DNA of 64,000 nucleotides. Origin: Prunus persica (lineage: Eukaryota; Streptophyta; Magnoliopsida; Rosales; Rosaceae). The DNA lies in the NCBI RefSeq assembly GCF_000346465.2, contig NC_034015.1:5813061-5877060 (forward strand), in the 5' to 3' direction. The position numbers were made by a program, and so were the translations under genes. Each line of letters opens with the position of its first letter. The first letter of the stretch is position 1. The notes under the pieces were generated by a model. It was not told the origin of the DNA. It was given only the letters and a program-made list of their open reading frames with translations, and ran no database searches. Positions 61,693-64,000 of this stretch are shown one piece after another.

Positions 61693-62416
61693 GGCCCAGT
61701 TTGGGATTGCTGTCACTTTTAAAAAAAGTTGCTTATGCTGTGCTTTGAAAATAATTAGCTGTAAAGTAAAATAGCTCAATGTTTGGTAAACAATATTTTT
61801 AAAGTGCTGTTAGTACAAAAATCAATGTCAAAACCGTTTGGTAAATTTTAATATAAAATTGTTGTAACTGTGAATAATGACTAAAATAGACATGATGTTA
61901 AAAGTGTTATGTACTAATCATGTGGCGGTAGTGGTAGTGATGGAGTGGAGGTAGTGGTGTGATGAAGGTGGAGTTAGTGATTGTGGTAGTGGTGGTGGTG
62001 GTGGTGGTGGGGATGGCGATTGTGGAGGTGGTGGTGGTGGTTGTAGTGGCAGCATGGTGGTGGTTGTGGAGGTGGCACTGGATGTGGAGGTTTTGAAGGA
62101 GGAGGTGGCTGTGGTGGAGGTGGAGGAGGTGGTGGTTGTGGTGGTGGCGGTGGTTGTGGAGGTAGTGAATGTGGTGGTGCAAGTGGTGGAGTTGGATGTG
62201 GAAGTGGAGGTGATGTCATTTTTTAAAATGAATGATGGTATTTTGGGAATTAAAAAAATTCATTGAAAGTTACCTCTGCTTGCTTTTCAAAGCTGCATTC
62301 AAAAGGCCACTACTTTTAAAATAATCGGGATATTTTATTTTTACCAAACACCTTAAACTGCTTAACTTTAAAGTGAAGCAGGTTTTTGGCAAAAAAAAGT
62401 AATCCCAAACGGGGCC
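61693..62416. mobile_element. PIF/Harbinger-type MITE, 724 bp, with captured GGT-rich repeat
   Basis: Left end GGCCCAGTTTGGGATT and right end, minus strand, GGCCCCGTTTGGGATT form TIRs; TAA flanks both sides (61690-61692 and 62417-62419). Outer arms contain TTTGGTAAA and TTACCAAAC in inverted order. The centre is the GGT-rich block. Confidence 0.85.
61920..62218. repeat. GGT/GTGGA-rich imperfect trinucleotide repeat
   Basis: About 300 bp of GGTGGT, GGAGGT and TGTGGT words, almost without C on the plus strand. In three frames it would give poly-Val, poly-Gly/Cys or Trp-rich peptides and on the minus strand poly-Pro/His; none looks like a protein. It fills the middle of the MITE. Confidence 0.9.
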
Positions 62417-63159
62417 TAAAATTGGCAAACCACTTGGAGAATTGTTATCAATTTTTATTCATCCACTAAATTTTTTCCAGCACTAACGCAGTGTTGAAGC
62501 TTTTCTTTCTCCGATAAGATTTCTTCCTTTTTATGCCCGCTTTCATAGTTGTTTGAATGCTTTGGTCTTGTCTTGTCGATAGAAAATTTTCCAACACTAA
62601 TGCAAATGGAGCTTTCTTTCACACTATCACAAGTGGCCTCAGAATTTTTGAAACACTCTCATTTTGAAGTTATTTTCTTTCTCCGATACATAGCTTTGTT
62701 TACTTTGTGTCATGGATTGATAGGTTGTGTCATGTGTTGTCATGCGATAAATTTTTACGAAAATTTTGACAAAATGCGATGACAGAGATCAAAATGTGCG
62801 AGTCAAAAAATTAATGAGCACATTCATTTGAAGACTAGGGAAAAAAATAGTCCACAAAACTTTTTCCAACACTGTGAAGCTTTGTCTTTTTTTTTTTTCT
62901 TTCCCTGTAATGACATCTTCGCCTTTTTATTAACATTCAAAATTGTGTTTAGAGTTCTATACATCCACTACAATTTTTCCAACACCAAGACAATGATGGG
63001 TTTTTATTTTTCTCCGTGATATGATTTTTTTCTTTTATTCACGCTTCCAAAATTGTTTGACCTTTTCACTCATTCCAACACTCACATCGATCCACTGGGC
63101 TGTGAGTAAACTCCTTATAATTCAGCCTCTAACACACTAGTTCGCCTCGTGAGGAAAAA

Positions 63160-63380
63160 TCCCTTTGTCCCATTGGAAGTGTAAATCCTGAAAAAGGAAA
63201 AGAATCTCATCAGAAAGTCCCCCTCCCCGAGGAAAAGTCTCATCGGAATAAGTCCCTCTGTCCAGTCGGAATAAGTCCCTGCCCTTCGGAAGCAAAGAAA
63301 ACAACTCGGAAGAGGAGATGGTGGAAGTCCCATCGGAACAAAGAAAATAAATTGTGTCCCTTCGGAAGCCAAGAGAAGGT
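63160..63380. repeat. Degenerate GTCCC-N-TCGGAA repeat
   Basis: Spaced words TCCCATTGGAA, TCTCATCGGAA, GTCCAGTCGGAA, CCCTTCGGAA, GTCCCATCGGAA and GTCCCTTCGGAA occur every 20-50 bp, interspersed with AAGCAAAGAAAA. The same words (CCCTTTGTCCCACCGGAA, GTCCCTTCGGAAGCAAAG) occur once at 60580-60625. Confidence 0.7.
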
Positions 63381-63419
63381 AAACCTGTACTATCTGTTTG
63401 ATGAAATGCCTCCGTGAGA

Positions 63420-63670
63420 GTCTCTTTGTCTTTTCTCCTTTTCTTTAGTCTGTTGACTGAAAAGCAACTGAATTTCAAAGCAAAGAGAAGATTTCGATTT
63501 GTATGCAATTGAATAAGAGTTTCACTTGGTTGAAAATTTTGAAAGTCTCCATTCAAGTTTGTTTGAATTTGCAATTCTTTTAGTTAAGAAATAAACCACG
63601 ATATGCCTCTCTTAGTTAAGTTGCATGAATGGCAGCTATATAGGTTTCAATGGAGTTATTGGGTTACCAA

Positions 63671-63709
<39 letters not shown>

Positions 63710-64000
63710 GACTTGTGCGAGGATGGGTCTCTCTGGTTTGTTTGGGATGGGTCCGCAAATAAGTGTCCGCAAGAGAGAAGGGGCTAAACCCTAGGAATGA
63801 AAGTAGACGTGGTGGAATAGAAAAAGGAAACTGTAGAATATAGACGTCTTAATCAAGAATTATATTTTGGGTTTTCCTCGTGAAATATGGAAACTACTTT
63901 TCTATAAATATTAAAAATTAAATAAAAAACCAGAAAAATTCCCATTTGAATTGAGTTTCCTTAACCGCCTCCTCCTTCCTTCTCTATAAAACTCAATCAC
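63420..64000. other. Window end, no complete gene
   Basis: GA microsatellite at 63677-63701. CTCTATAAAACTC at 63981-63993 is a possible TATA box for a gene starting beyond the window; this is speculative. Confidence 0.3.

Noticed and set aside
62054..62266. Open frame rich in Val and Glu (and Pro/His frames opposite)
   Set aside because: It is a read-through of the GGT-rich repeat inside a MITE; no domain and extreme composition.

Overview
The window is nuclear DNA of a dicot plant, probably of the rose family. It has AT-rich intergenic DNA, GT-AG introns, CT/GA and AT microsatellites, and four plant-type genes with protein sequences close to those of woody Rosaceae (the family placement is inference from recall). 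A run of exactly 100 N at 44884-44983 marks an assembly gap, so this is a scaffold.

Four apparently intact protein genes can be reconstructed with consistent splice phases: a three-exon short-chain dehydrogenase/reductase (minus strand, 11521-14703, 293 aa), a six-exon long-loop PIN auxin efflux carrier (plus, 28534-31106, 597 aa), a two-exon bHLH transcription factor (plus, 37551-38978, 251 aa), and an eleven-exon CDPK-related kinase of the CRK1 type (plus, 53640-59081, 576 aa). They do not form a pathway; their adjacency looks incidental. An aspartic protease (nucellin/Asp1 type, 2571-5407) is a pseudogene with three frameshifts and a stop. A further decayed partial duplicate of its last four exons lies at 9767-10500.

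The rest is mostly transposon debris, and many element ends can be fixed by target-site duplications (TSDs). At 163-2412 is a PIF/Harbinger-type element with TAA TSDs; it carries a two-exon Myb/SANT-like gene but no DDE transposase. At 6847-9213 is a 2.4-kb solo LTR (TSD ATAAG) with a five-unit, 95-96-bp tandem array; each unit encodes two hairpins whose stems show compensatory changes. At 17755-22922 a Tip100/ZMYM1-like hAT element with a dead transposase has a solo LTR (20527-22467) nested inside it; a second LTR of the same family lies at 26212-27597. At 23155-24270 a PIF/Harbinger transposase pseudogene is split by an insertion with a 9-bp TSD. A mini-Helitron (42849-43128), a copia fragment with gag and primer-binding site (43258-44220), and at least six MITEs are also present.

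Regions of note: 0-10.5 kb mobile element plus protease pseudogenes; 11.5-14.7 kb SDR; 15.8-27.6 kb nested transposons; 28.5-31.1 kb PIN; 32.6-37.5 kb MITEs; 37.5-39 kb bHLH; 39.7-44.2 kb MITEs, copia and Helitron remains; 44.9 kb gap; 45-53.6 kb gene-poor; 53.6-59.1 kb kinase; 60-64 kb foldback and GGT-rich elements. I found no CRISPR array, tRNA or rRNA gene, and no convincing undescribed gene system. The most unusual structures are the covarying hairpin array at 7283-7740 and the interleaved inverted repeats at 61022-61556.
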